This document shows positions 1 to 6,669 of a DNA stretch of 8,548 bases, one piece after another. This DNA comes from Thermoleophilaceae bacterium (GTDB taxonomy: Bacteria; Actinomycetota; Thermoleophilia; Solirubrobacterales; Thermoleophilaceae). The stretch's first letter is position 1. Each line of letters opens with the position of its first letter. Location of the stretch: NCBI GenBank assembly GCA_013695885.1, contig JACCZP010000363.1:1-8548 (forward strand), given 5' to 3'. Position numbers and translations under genes: made by a program. The notes beneath the pieces were generated by a model. It had not been told where the DNA came from. It saw only the letters and a program-made list of their open reading frames with translations, and did not search any database.

Positions 1-2
1 GC

Positions 3-1952
3 TCGGGCGTGGCCCTCGCCACGGCCCTCGCGTGCGTCGCGGCCGCCGGGGCACCCGCGGCGCTCCTCGCTCCCGACCGGCTCCCCGAGCTCGCCGACGG
101 CCTCGCGCGGGGCATCGAGGGCATACGCACCGTTCGCTGGCCGTATCAGGGGTCCGACCCGTGGGTGGAGCTCGCGGTGCTCCTGCCCGTCGCCCTGGTG
201 CTCGCCCTGGCGGCCGCTCTGTGCTTCTGGCCGGCGCGGCGCGGCGCGGCGGCGTTGCACGCCGCCGCGGCCGGTGTGCTCGTGGCCCTGTTCGCCGTCG
301 GGGTGGTGGAGCACGACCCGGGTGGGGGCCTCGCCCGCGGCGCGCTCCTGCTGGTCCTCCTCGCCGCCTGGGCGTGGCTCCCTCGCGCGCAGGTCCGCGA
401 GGCCGCGCCGGCGGCGCTCGCGGTCGGGGCGGCCGCCGCGCTGGCTCTCCCGCTGGCGGCCGGGCTCGACCCCGGACGGCCATTGCTCGAGTACCGGACG
501 TGGTCGGCCGACGCCGCGGGCGCGCGGTTCGAGTGGGACCACCGCTACGGGCCGATCGACTGGCCGAGGACGGGCGCCACGCTGCTGCACGTGCGAGCGC
601 CGCGCTCGCACTACTGGAAGGTGGAGACCCTCGATGCCTTCGACGGGGTCCGCTGGCGGCGAAGCGGGGCGCCACCCGGCCCCGCGGGGCGCTACGAGCT
701 TCCTCCGGACCCCGACCCCCGCTTCTTCGAGCGGATCGAGGTGACGATCCGCTCGCTGCGCAGCGACTTGGCGGTGGGGGCGGGCACCACCCTCGGCGTG
801 ACCGGCGCGGGCGCCACCGCGCGCAGCGCAGACGGCACGGTGCGGCTGACCGGCGAGCGTCTCGAGGAGGGCGACTCCTATACGGCGGCCACCTACGTGC
901 CCGACCCGAGCGTCGAGCGCATGCGCGACGCGCCGAGCGCCCTCCCGCCGGAGATGCGCGCCTACACCGCGCTGGGCCTGCCGCCCGGCACCGCGGCTCC
1001 GCCCGGCGGCCAGGTCGTATCGACCGGCCTTCGCGGCCGGCCGGGCGGCCTTGACACCGCCGTCGAGGAACGCTGGCGCACCTCTCCCTACGCGGGCGTC
1101 CAGCGCCTGGCCGCGCGCCTCGCCCCGGCCGGCGTCTCCACCTACGAGGCGGTCCGATCCGTCGAGAGCCATCTCCGCTCCGAGTACGCCTACACCGAGC
1201 GTCCGCCTCGCCGCCGCCACCCGCTCGCCTCCTTCCTGCTCGAGGACCGGCGCGGCTACTGCCAGCAGTTCTCGGGGGCGATGGCCCTGATGCTCCGGAT
1301 GCGAGGGATCCCCGCGCGCGTCGCCGGCGGGTTCGCACCCGGGGCGCTCGACCGCGACACCGGCGAGCATCGCGTGCGCGACCTCGACGCCCACTCGTGG
1401 GTCGAGGTCTTCTTCCCGGACATCGGCTGGGTGCCGTTCGACCCCACCCCCGCGGCCTCTCCGGCCGAGTCCCAGAGCGCCACCGACCTCTCGCCGAGCG
1501 CCGCAGGCGGCGGGACGTCCGACTCCCGCGGCGGGCGCCCGCCCGCGGACACGGGCGGCACGTTCACCGGCGCCGAGGGCCCCTCGCCGGACGCTCCGGC
1601 GCGGGACCGATCCGCCGTCGGCGTGAACGCGGCGTGGTGGGTCGCGGCGCCGGTAGGGCTCGCGCTGCTCGCCGCCCTCGCCGGCCGAGGGGTGGCCGCG
1701 GCCCGCCGCTCCCGGTCCTCTTCGCTCGAGCCCGAGCTTCGCGACCTCGAGTCCGTCCTAGCCCGGCTCGACGACCCGCCCGGGCCCGGCGTCACCCTCT
1801 CCGACCTCGAGCAGCGCTTCGAGGCCGCCGGCCAGCCGCGTGCCGCGCGTTACGCCCGGGCGCTGCGGGAACGGCGCTTCGGGCCGCGAGGCGGGGCGGC
1901 CCCGAGCCGCACGGAGGGACGTGCCCTGCGGCGCGAGCTGCGCCGTGGTTAG
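3..1952 (+). CDS. TgpA-like membrane protein with transglutaminase domain, probably 5'-partial
   Basis: Membrane protein with an extracytoplasmic transglutaminase-like (papain-fold) domain, of the DUF3488/TgpA type; the substrate is unknown. The frame stays open to the left window edge. A GTG at position 9 is possible, but family members are usually somewhat longer and have more N-terminal helices, so the true start probably lies upstream. Counting from that GTG, hydrophobic segments lie at about residues 1-21, 53-74, 80-100, 110-125 and 133-152. A soluble region follows, containing the HYWKVETLDAFDG stretch typical of the TgpA N-domain. The core, roughly 370-480, shows the triad: Cys418 in GYCQQFS, His462 in AHSWVEV and Asp478 in FDPTP. 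A Pro/Gly/Ser-rich linker (480-535), a single membrane helix (about 541-560) and a short charged tail resembling the DUF4129 C-terminus follow. The intact triad argues for an active enzyme, either peptidase-like or cross-linking. It lies 36 bases before the htrA-type gene. Confidence 0.88.
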   Translation, partial: SGVALATALACVAAAGAPAALLAPDRLPELADGLARGIEGIRTVRWPYQGSDPWVELAVLLPVALVLALAAALCFWPARRGAAALHAAAAGVLVALFAVGVVEHDPGGGLARGALLLVLLAAWAWLPRAQVREAAPAALAVGAAAALALPLAAGLDPGRPLLEYRTWSADAAGARFEWDHRYGPIDWPRTGATLLHVRAPRSHYWKVETLDAFDGVRWRRSGAPPGPAGRYELPPDPDPRFFERIEVTIRSLRSDLAVGAGTTLGVTGAGATARSADGTVRLTGERLEEGDSYTAATYVPDPSVERMRDAPSALPPEMRAYTALGLPPGTAAPPGGQVVSTGLRGRPGGLDTAVEERWRTSPYAGVQRLAARLAPAGVSTYEAVRSVESHLRSEYAYTERPPRRRHPLASFLLEDRRGYCQQFSGAMALMLRMRGIPARVAGGFAPGALDRDTGEHRVRDLDAHSWVEVFFPDIGWVPFDPTPAASPAESQSATDLSPSAAGGGTSDSRGGRPPADTGGTFTGAEGPSPDAPARDRSAVGVNAAWWVAAPVGLALLAALAGRGVAAARRSRSSSLEPELRDLESVLARLDDPPGPGVTLSDLEQRFEAAGQPRAARYARALRERRFGPRGGAAPSRTEGRALRRELRRG

Positions 1953-1988
1953 GGCCTCTTAACCTTGACGGCTTAGAACGTCCCTCGC

Positions 1989-3191
1989 ATGTCCCGCGTC
2001 GTCCCTCTCCTATCCGGTCTTCTCGGCGGCCTCGTGGCCGTGGTCGTCGGCGCCCTGCTCATCTCGACCGGCGTGATCGACACCGGAGAGCAGACTCGCG
2101 AGGTCGTGCGCCAGCAGCCGATCACCCGGCCGGCGGCCGACGGCGACGAGGAGGGGCTCACGGTCAGCGAGATCTTCGAGGACGCCGGGCCGGGCGTGGT
2201 GTTCATCCGCGCCGAGGTGCCCGCGAGCGCCGCCGGCGGGACGCCGTTCGGGCCCCCCCAGCGCAAGGGGCAGGCCACGGGGTCGGGCTTCGTGCTCGAC
2301 CGGGAGGGCTACATCCTCACAAACGCCCACGTGGTGGAGGGTGCGCGCAACGTGCAGGTCCACTTCGATGAGCGCGGCGACGACATCGATGCCCGCGTGG
2401 TGGGCCGCGATCCCTCGACCGACCTCGCGGTTCTCAAGGTGCCGAGCAACACACCGAAGCTCGAGCCCATCCCCCTCGGCGACTCCCGCTCGGCGCGGGT
2501 CGGCGATCCGGTGATCGCCATCGGCAACCCCTTCGGGCTCGAGCGCACGGTCACGACGGGCATCGTCTCCGCCATCGCCCGGCAGATCGACGCGCCCAAC
2601 CAGTTCACCATCGACAACGTCATCCAGACCGACGCTTCGATCAACCCCGGCAACTCGGGCGGCCCGCTGCTCGACGCCGCCGGCCGGGTGATAGGCATCA
2701 ACGCCCAGATCGCCACCGGGGGGTCGAGCGGAGGCTCGGTGGGGATCGGCTTCGCGGTCCCGGTCTCCACCGCGAAGGAGGTCGTTCCCCAGCTCAAGCG
2801 CTCGGGCAGCATCGACCGCTCCTACCTCGGGATCACGACCGCGCCGATCACCGGCCGGGTGGCGGAGGAGCTCAACCTTCCCGTCCGGGACGGCGCGCTC
2901 GTCCAGGAGGTCGTCCCCGGCGGACCGGCCGACCGCGCCGGCCTGCGCGCCGGGCGCACGCGCACCGAGGAGGGTCTGACCATCGGGGGAGACATCATCG
3001 TCCGCGCCGCGGGCCAGGACGTGAAGCGGCCCGAGGACGTGGCCGCGGCCATCCGCGACGACAAGCCCGGCGCGACCGTTCCCATCGACATCCTCCGTCG
3101 CGGCGAGCGCGAGACCGTTCAGGTCAAGCTCGGCAAGCGCCCGGCGGAGTCGCCGCGGTCTCTGCGCCCGCAGCAGCCGCGCCTGCCGTAG
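1989..3191 (+). CDS. HtrA/DegP-family trypsin-like serine protease with PDZ domain
   Basis: Predicted membrane-anchored S1C protease for quality control of proteins outside the cytoplasm. It has 400 residues. An N-terminal membrane helix (about 6-28) is followed by an acidic linker, then the trypsin-like domain (about 60-265) with a complete triad: His114 in TNAHVVEG, Asp145 in [10 protein letters not shown] and Ser223 in [11 protein letters not shown]. One PDZ domain occupies about 278-382, with the usual [11 protein letters not shown] turn and a short insertion before GGDII. The C-terminus is Pro/Arg-rich. The ATG start is chosen because it sits immediately before the membrane helix and no earlier start gives a better N-terminus. 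No Shine-Dalgarno sequence precedes it, so it may be translated from a short or leaderless mRNA or coupled to the upstream gene 36 bases away. The fold and activity are clear; which of the several HtrA paralogues common in actinobacteria this is cannot be told. Confidence 0.95.
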   Translation: MSRVVPLLSGLLGGLVAVVVGALLISTGVIDTGEQTREVVRQQPITRPAADGDEEGLTVSEIFEDAGPGVVFIRAEVPASAAGGTPFGPPQRKGQATGSGFVLDREGYILTNAHVVEGARNVQVHFDERGDDIDARVVGRDPSTDLAVLKVPSNTPKLEPIPLGDSRSARVGDPVIAIGNPFGLERTVTTGIVSAIARQIDAPNQFTIDNVIQTDASINPGNSGGPLLDAAGRVIGINAQIATGGSSGGSVGIGFAVPVSTAKEVVPQLKRSGSIDRSYLGITTAPITGRVAEELNLPVRDGALVQEVVPGGPADRAGLRAGRTRTEEGLTIGGDIIVRAAGQDVKRPEDVAAAIRDDKPGATVPIDILRRGERETVQVKLGKRPAESPRSLRPQQPRLP

Positions 3192-3251
3192 GGCGCGATA
3201 AGGCGGCGCCAGAGGGCGTCCTCGTCTGTTCCGGCGTGCCACCATGGAGGC

Positions 3252-3902
3252 ATGACCCTCGTCAAGGCCTGTGGGATCGCGCGCGTCGAGGATGCCCGTC
3301 TCGCCGTCGAGCTCGGGACGTGGGCGATCGGCCTCGTGCTCGTCCCCGCCAGCCCGAGGGCGTGCCCGCCCGACGTGGCCGAAGAGGTCGGGGCGACGCT
3401 CCGGCGCCGCGTCGAGATCGCGGGCGTGTTCGCCAACGCGACGCTCGACGAGGTGGCGCTCGCCGCCGAGCGCTTCGCGCTCTCGATCCTCCAGCTCCAC
3501 GGCGACGAGGGCCCGGCGTACTGCCGCGAGGCCGCGCGACGCACCGGCTGCCGCGTGATGAGGGCGGTGCGTGTGAGGGACGCCGCCTCGGTGAGGGCCC
3601 TGCGCCCGTACCAGGTGGACTACCACCTGCTCGACGCCTACTCCCCGCGCGCGGCGGGGGGCACGGGCGCGACGTTCGACTGGGAGCTCGCCCGCCTCCA
3701 CGACCGATCGACCCCGCTCGTGCTCTCCGGCGGGCTGAGCGCCGACAACGTGGGGGAGGCCATCGCAGCCGTGCGGCCGTGGGCCGTGGACTCGGCGAGC
3801 GGCACCGAGGCGAGACCGGGCGTCAAGGATCCCGCCCGCCTCGAGGCGCTCTTCCGCGCGGTGGCCGCCGCGGACGCGCGGATAGAGGCCGCCGCAGCGT
3901 GA
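3252..3902 (+). CDS. trpF: Phosphoribosylanthranilate isomerase
   Basis: Catalyses the Amadori rearrangement of N-(5'-phosphoribosyl)anthranilate to CdRP, the third step from chorismate to tryptophan, in the cytoplasm. The 216-residue length is normal for a monofunctional (beta/alpha)8 TrpF. The N-terminal strand KACGI carries the catalytic Cys7, and the general acid is Asp128 in YHLLDAY. The glycine-rich phosphate loop and the FDW motif ([10 protein letters not shown]), SGGLSADNV and [13 protein letters not shown] follow in family order. ATG 3252 is the only reasonable start in this frame. The GGAGG at 3246-3250 lies only one base before it, too close for a standard ribosome binding site, so the initiation signal is unclear. 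Its stop overlaps the trpB start (GTGA). The 60 bases upstream hold no Trp-rich leader peptide or obvious attenuator. It is not fused to trpC, unlike the E. coli arrangement. Confidence 0.95.
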   Translation: MTLVKACGIARVEDARLAVELGTWAIGLVLVPASPRACPPDVAEEVGATLRRRVEIAGVFANATLDEVALAAERFALSILQLHGDEGPAYCREAARRTGCRVMRAVRVRDAASVRALRPYQVDYHLLDAYSPRAAGGTGATFDWELARLHDRSTPLVLSGGLSADNVGEAIAAVRPWAVDSASGTEARPGVKDPARLEALFRAVAAADARIEAAAA

Positions 3903-5119
3903 CCGCGACCGGCGCGCAGCCTCGGCCAATGGCCGCCGGTCCGCCCGAGCGCCGCTTCGGCCCGTACGGCGGCCGCTACGTGCCCGAGACCCTCGTGCCC
4001 GCGCTCGACGAGCTCGAGCGCGAGTGGATGGCCGCGCGCGAGGATCCGTCGTTCGGGCTCGAGCTCTCCACGCTGCTGCGCGACTACGCCGGCCGGCCGA
4101 CTCCGCTCTACCGCGCACGGCGGCTCTCGGAGGCGGCGGGCCGCACGGTCTACCTCAAGCGCGAGGACCTCCTACACACCGGCGCCCACAAGCTGAGCAA
4201 CGCGCTCGGCCAGACGCTGCTCGCCCACCGGATGGGCAAGCGGCGGATAATCGCCGAGACCGGCGCCGGCCAGCACGGCGTCGCCACCGCGACGGCCTGC
4301 GCCCTGCTCGACCTCGAGTGCGTCGTCTACATGGGCACCGAGGACATGCGCCGCCAGCGTCCCAACGTCGAGCGCATGCGCCTCCTCGGCGCGCACGTCG
4401 CTCCGGTGGACGTGGGCGCCCGCACGCTCAAGGAGGCCGTCTCCGCCGCCATCCGCGACTGGGTGGCCGAGTCGGACACGACCCACTACGTGATCGGGTC
4501 GGCGGTCGGGCCGGCGCCCTTTCCCGCGATCGTCCGGGAGCTGGTCCGGGTGATCGGCGACGAGGCGCGCCCCCAGGCCCTCGAGGCCGAAGGCGCGTTG
4601 CCCGACCGGGTGATCGCCTGCGTGGGCGGAGGCTCGAACGCCATCGGCACCTTCGCGGCCTTCCTCGACGACGCCGAGGTCGAGCTCGTCGGGGTGGAGG
4701 CCGGGGGGGAAGGGGTCGAGTCCGGTCGCCACGGAGCACCGCTCGCCACCGGCGCCCGCGGGGTGCTGCACGGCGCGCTGTCCGCGGTCCTCCAGGACGC
4801 CGACGGCCAGATCGTCGAGGCCCACTCCATATCGGCCGGCCTCGACTACCCGGGCTCGGGCCCCCAGCACGCCCATCTGCGCGACACCGGCCGCGTGCGC
4901 TACGAGGCGGTGACCGACGCCGACGCCCTGGCGGCGTTTCGCCGCGTGAGCGCGCTCGAGGGGATCATCCCGGCGCTCGAGCCCGCGCATGCGCTGGCGT
5001 GGCTTATGGCCCACCCCGGAACGGGTGGCGGATACGACCTGCTCACGCTCTCCGGGCGCGGGGACAAGGACCTGGCCGAGGTGCTCGGCGTCTCCGACGA
5101 GCACCGGCACGCCGGTTGA
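3899..5119 (+). CDS. trpB: Tryptophan synthase beta subunit
   Basis: PLP enzyme that condenses indole with L-serine to make tryptophan, in an alpha2-beta2 complex with TrpA. The preferred GTG start at 3899 gives 406 residues, typical for the TrpB1 family. The PLP lysine is Lys98 in [10 protein letters not shown], the catalytic Glu is Glu120 in AETGAGQHG, the phosphate-binding loop is GGGSN (243-247) and the Ser contacting the PLP pyridine ring is Ser385 in LSGRGDKD. The ammonium-channel/COMM region and the [10 protein letters not shown] signature are intact. The GTG is preferred because it overlaps the trpF stop by 4 bases (GTGA) and has GAGG at 3885-3888 upstream. An in-frame ATG at 3929 would give 396 residues and lacks any Shine-Dalgarno sequence. 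Conserved sequence begins at [12 protein letters not shown], downstream of both candidates, so homology alone does not decide the start. Translational coupling to trpF is likely. Confidence 0.96.
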   Translation: MTATGAQPRPMAAGPPERRFGPYGGRYVPETLVPALDELEREWMAAREDPSFGLELSTLLRDYAGRPTPLYRARRLSEAAGRTVYLKREDLLHTGAHKLSNALGQTLLAHRMGKRRIIAETGAGQHGVATATACALLDLECVVYMGTEDMRRQRPNVERMRLLGAHVAPVDVGARTLKEAVSAAIRDWVAESDTTHYVIGSAVGPAPFPAIVRELVRVIGDEARPQALEAEGALPDRVIACVGGGSNAIGTFAAFLDDAEVELVGVEAGGEGVESGRHGAPLATGARGVLHGALSAVLQDADGQIVEAHSISAGLDYPGSGPQHAHLRDTGRVRYEAVTDADALAAFRRVSALEGIIPALEPAHALAWLMAHPGTGGGYDLLTLSGRGDKDLAEVLGVSDEHRHAG

Positions 5120-5901
5120 GCGGGCCGGACGGCGTCACCCGCATCGCGGCGGCCTTCGCCGGTCATGGCCGCCGTGCGGCGCTCATGCCGTACCTGATGG
5201 GCGGCTTCCCCGACGTCGAGACCTCCCGCCTTGCCGGCGAGGCCTGCGCCGACGCCGGGGCCGACCTCATCGAGCTCGGCATCCCCTTCTCCGACCCGCT
5301 CGCCGACGGCCCCGCCATCCACGCCGCGGCGACCCGGGCGCTCGCCGCCGGTGCGACGGTGGGCGAGGTGCTCGGTGTGTGCCGCTCGCTGTCCGAGCGC
5401 CTACCGATCGTGCTCTTCGCCTACGCCAACCTCGCGCTCTCGCCGGCGCCCGAGGCCTTCGTGGAGCGCGCGCGGGATGCGGGGGCGGCGGGCCTCATCG
5501 TGCCCGACCTCCCGCACGAGGAGTCCGAGCCGCTGCGCGAGGCCTGCGACGCCGCCGGCCTCGCCCTGGTCGCGCTCGCCGCGCCCAACACCCCGGCGGA
5601 GCGCATGGCCGCGATCGGGGCGAGCGCGCGGGGCTTCGTCTACACCGTCTCCCTCGCCGGCACGACCGGCGAGCGGGGCGCCCTTCCGGAAGACCTGGCG
5701 GGCACCCTGGCCCGGGTGCGCGCGTCGACCGACCTTCCCGTCGCCGTCGGCTTCGGGATCTCCACCGCCCGTCAGGCCGGCGAGGCGGCGGACATGGCCG
5801 ACGGGGTGATCGTGGGCAGCCGGGTGGTCCGCGCGGCGGGCGAGGGCGGCCCCGACGCGGTCGGGGCCCTGGTGGCGGACCTGGCCGAGGCGCTCGCCTG
5901 A
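5116..5901 (+). CDS. trpA: Tryptophan synthase alpha subunit
   Basis: Cleaves indole-3-glycerol phosphate to indole and glyceraldehyde 3-phosphate; the indole is channelled to TrpB. A TTG start at 5116 gives 261 residues, the usual family size, with the N-terminus leading into [20 protein letters not shown], which matches family layout. The only nearby alternatives are ATG codons inside the first conserved beta strand, which would remove the N-terminal helix. The TTG overlaps the trpB stop by 4 bases (TTGA), and no good Shine-Dalgarno sequence is seen, so coupling to trpB is likely. Catalytic Glu53 and Asp64 lie in [34 protein letters not shown], the flexible loop 6 region ([10 protein letters not shown]) and the phosphate-binding VGFGIS and VIVGSRVV segments are all present. 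It ends the trp cluster: the next gene begins after a 40-base gap with its own promoter-like element. Confidence 0.95.
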   Translation: MSGPDGVTRIAAAFAGHGRRAALMPYLMGGFPDVETSRLAGEACADAGADLIELGIPFSDPLADGPAIHAAATRALAAGATVGEVLGVCRSLSERLPIVLFAYANLALSPAPEAFVERARDAGAAGLIVPDLPHEESEPLREACDAAGLALVALAAPNTPAERMAAIGASARGFVYTVSLAGTTGERGALPEDLAGTLARVRASTDLPVAVGFGISTARQAGEAADMADGVIVGSRVVRAAGEGGPDAVGALVADLAEALA

Positions 5902-5928
5902 GCGTGCCGAATCGGAGGGGACCGTTGG

Positions 5929-5934
5929 TAGGGT
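5929..5934 (+). promoter_or_regulatory. Candidate -10 element (TAGGGT) before the SnoaL-like gene
   Basis: TAGGGT fits the actinobacterial TANNNT -10 pattern. It ends 7 bases before GTG 5942, so transcription would start at or next to that codon and give a leaderless mRNA. A weak -35 candidate (TGCCGA, 5905-5910) lies 18 bases upstream. This is inferred from spacing and motif only. If true, it makes the SnoaL-like gene and the small membrane gene a transcription unit that can be expressed apart from trpFBA. Confidence 0.4.
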
Positions 5935-5941
5935 GCAGTCC

Positions 5942-6487
5942 GTGACCGACGCCGCCACCCCCGCCACGGACGTCACTGCTCCACCGTCGAGTGGGACCCC
6001 CGCCGAGGTGGCCAGCGCGTACTTCGCGGGCGTCGCGGCGCGTGACCCCGACGCCATGGCCGCCCTGTGGGCCGACGACGGCGTGGAGGACATCGTCCCG
6101 GTCGGCATCTTCCGGGGCCCCGAGGAGGTGCGGGCCTTCTTCGTCGAGCTGTTCGGGGCCGTGCCCGACGCCGAGACCGTGGTCGAGCAGGTGGTGGCCG
6201 ACGAAGGAACGGCCGTGGTCAAGTACCGCATGAACGGCACCTTCACGGGCTCGCCGCTCATGGGCCTCGAGGCCACCGGAGGACGCATCGAGCTCCGCGG
6301 TGCCGACATCCTCGAGATCTCCGGCGGTCTCATCCGCCGCAACACCGCGTACTACGACGGGATGGCCATGGGCCGCGGCATCGGGCTCCTTCCGCCCCAG
6401 GACTCCGGGGCCGAGAAGGTCCTGTTCAGCGCCTTCAACGCGGTGACCAAGGTGCGCTCGACCGTCCGCGACCAGATGGACCGCTGA
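5942..6487 (+). CDS. SnoaL-like / NTF2-fold protein of unknown function
   Basis: A 181-residue cytoplasmic protein with an NTF2/SnoaL-like cone fold at about residues 20-140, preceded by an Ala/Thr/Pro-rich leader. Family hallmarks are the opening helix (AEVASAYFAGVAARDPDAMAA), the ALWADDGVEDIVPVG strand, FRGPEEVRAFFVELF and the closing ILEISGGLIRRNTAYYDGMAM with a GLLP segment, as in SnoaL-like polyketide cyclase and ester-cyclase relatives. Such domains range from cyclases and isomerases to non-enzymatic binding proteins, so no substrate is assigned. The C-terminal 25 residues (KVLFSAFNAVTKVRSTVRDQ) look like an extra amphipathic helix. GTG 5942 is chosen because a TAGGGT -10-like element ends 7 bases upstream. 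GTG 5933, three codons earlier, is the alternative; a GGAGGGG at 5914-5920 lies 12 bases before it. A small membrane protein gene follows after one base, suggesting co-translation. Confidence 0.8.
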   Translation: MTDAATPATDVTAPPSSGTPAEVASAYFAGVAARDPDAMAALWADDGVEDIVPVGIFRGPEEVRAFFVELFGAVPDAETVVEQVVADEGTAVVKYRMNGTFTGSPLMGLEATGGRIELRGADILEISGGLIRRNTAYYDGMAMGRGIGLLPPQDSGAEKVLFSAFNAVTKVRSTVRDQMDR

Positions 6488-6488
6488 C

Positions 6489-6653
6489 GTGGGCGTGCTC
6501 GTCGCCCTCGTCGTCGGCCTCGTCATCTGGATCGTGGGTTGGGCGTTCGGCTTCGAGGCCTTCAACGCCTTCTACGTGCCCGTGGCGCTCATGTTCCTCG
6601 CTTTCGCGGGGCGGACGATCTCGCCGTTCGTCCGCGAGGCGCTCGGGCGGTAG
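6489..6653 (+). CDS. Small membrane protein, 54 residues, unknown function
   Basis: An open frame from GTG 6489 to TAG 6651-6653. Residues 2-20 (VGVLVALVVGLVIWIVGWA) form a clear membrane helix with two Trp near its outer end. After a short FGFEAFNAF turn, residues 29-41 form a second hydrophobic stretch (YVPVALMFLAFAG). A basic/acidic tail (RTISPFVREALGR) ends the protein. It starts one base after the stop of the SnoaL-like gene and has no clear Shine-Dalgarno sequence of its own, so it is probably translated by coupling. It ends 16 bases before the stop of the convergent phosphofructokinase gene. No family is recognised. The uninterrupted hydrophobic pattern and tight spacing support a real gene; the short length is the main doubt. 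Confidence 0.7.
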   Translation: MGVLVALVVGLVIWIVGWAFGFEAFNAFYVPVALMFLAFAGRTISPFVREALGR

Positions 6654-6669
6654 GCGAGCGGGGCTCCCC

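Noticed and set aside
1953..1988. TTGACG at 1965-1970 as a -35 box for the htrA-type gene
   Set aside because: A -10 box at normal spacing would fall at or inside the start of the coding region, and no TANNNT is found there. TAACCT at 1960-1965 could be a -10 instead, but it has no supporting -35.
3192..3210. Possible hairpin GGCGC/GCGCC just after the htrA stop as a terminator
   Set aside because: The stem has only 5 bp with a 9-base loop, and no T-tract follows. This is common by chance in such GC-rich sequence.
3236..3898. Upstream extension of the trpB frame through trpF, beginning at GTG 3236
   Set aside because: The stretch translates to Arg-rich shadow sequence inside a clear trpF gene. 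The TrpB family begins near the RFGPYGGRY motif, so the extension is not part of the protein and is not a Trp-rich leader peptide.
2010..4118. A 702-codon open frame on the minus strand running antisense to htrA, trpF and the start of trpB
   Set aside because: Its translation is low-complexity Arg/Ala/Gly-rich with no recognisable domain, and it mirrors the codon-position bias of well-identified genes on the other strand. Long antisense frames are expected at this GC content.
6654..6669. Possible bidirectional terminator between the convergent small membrane gene and pfkA
   Set aside because: The only pairing is a 4-bp GGGG/CCCC with a 2-base loop and no T-tract on either strand. I cannot support a terminator.
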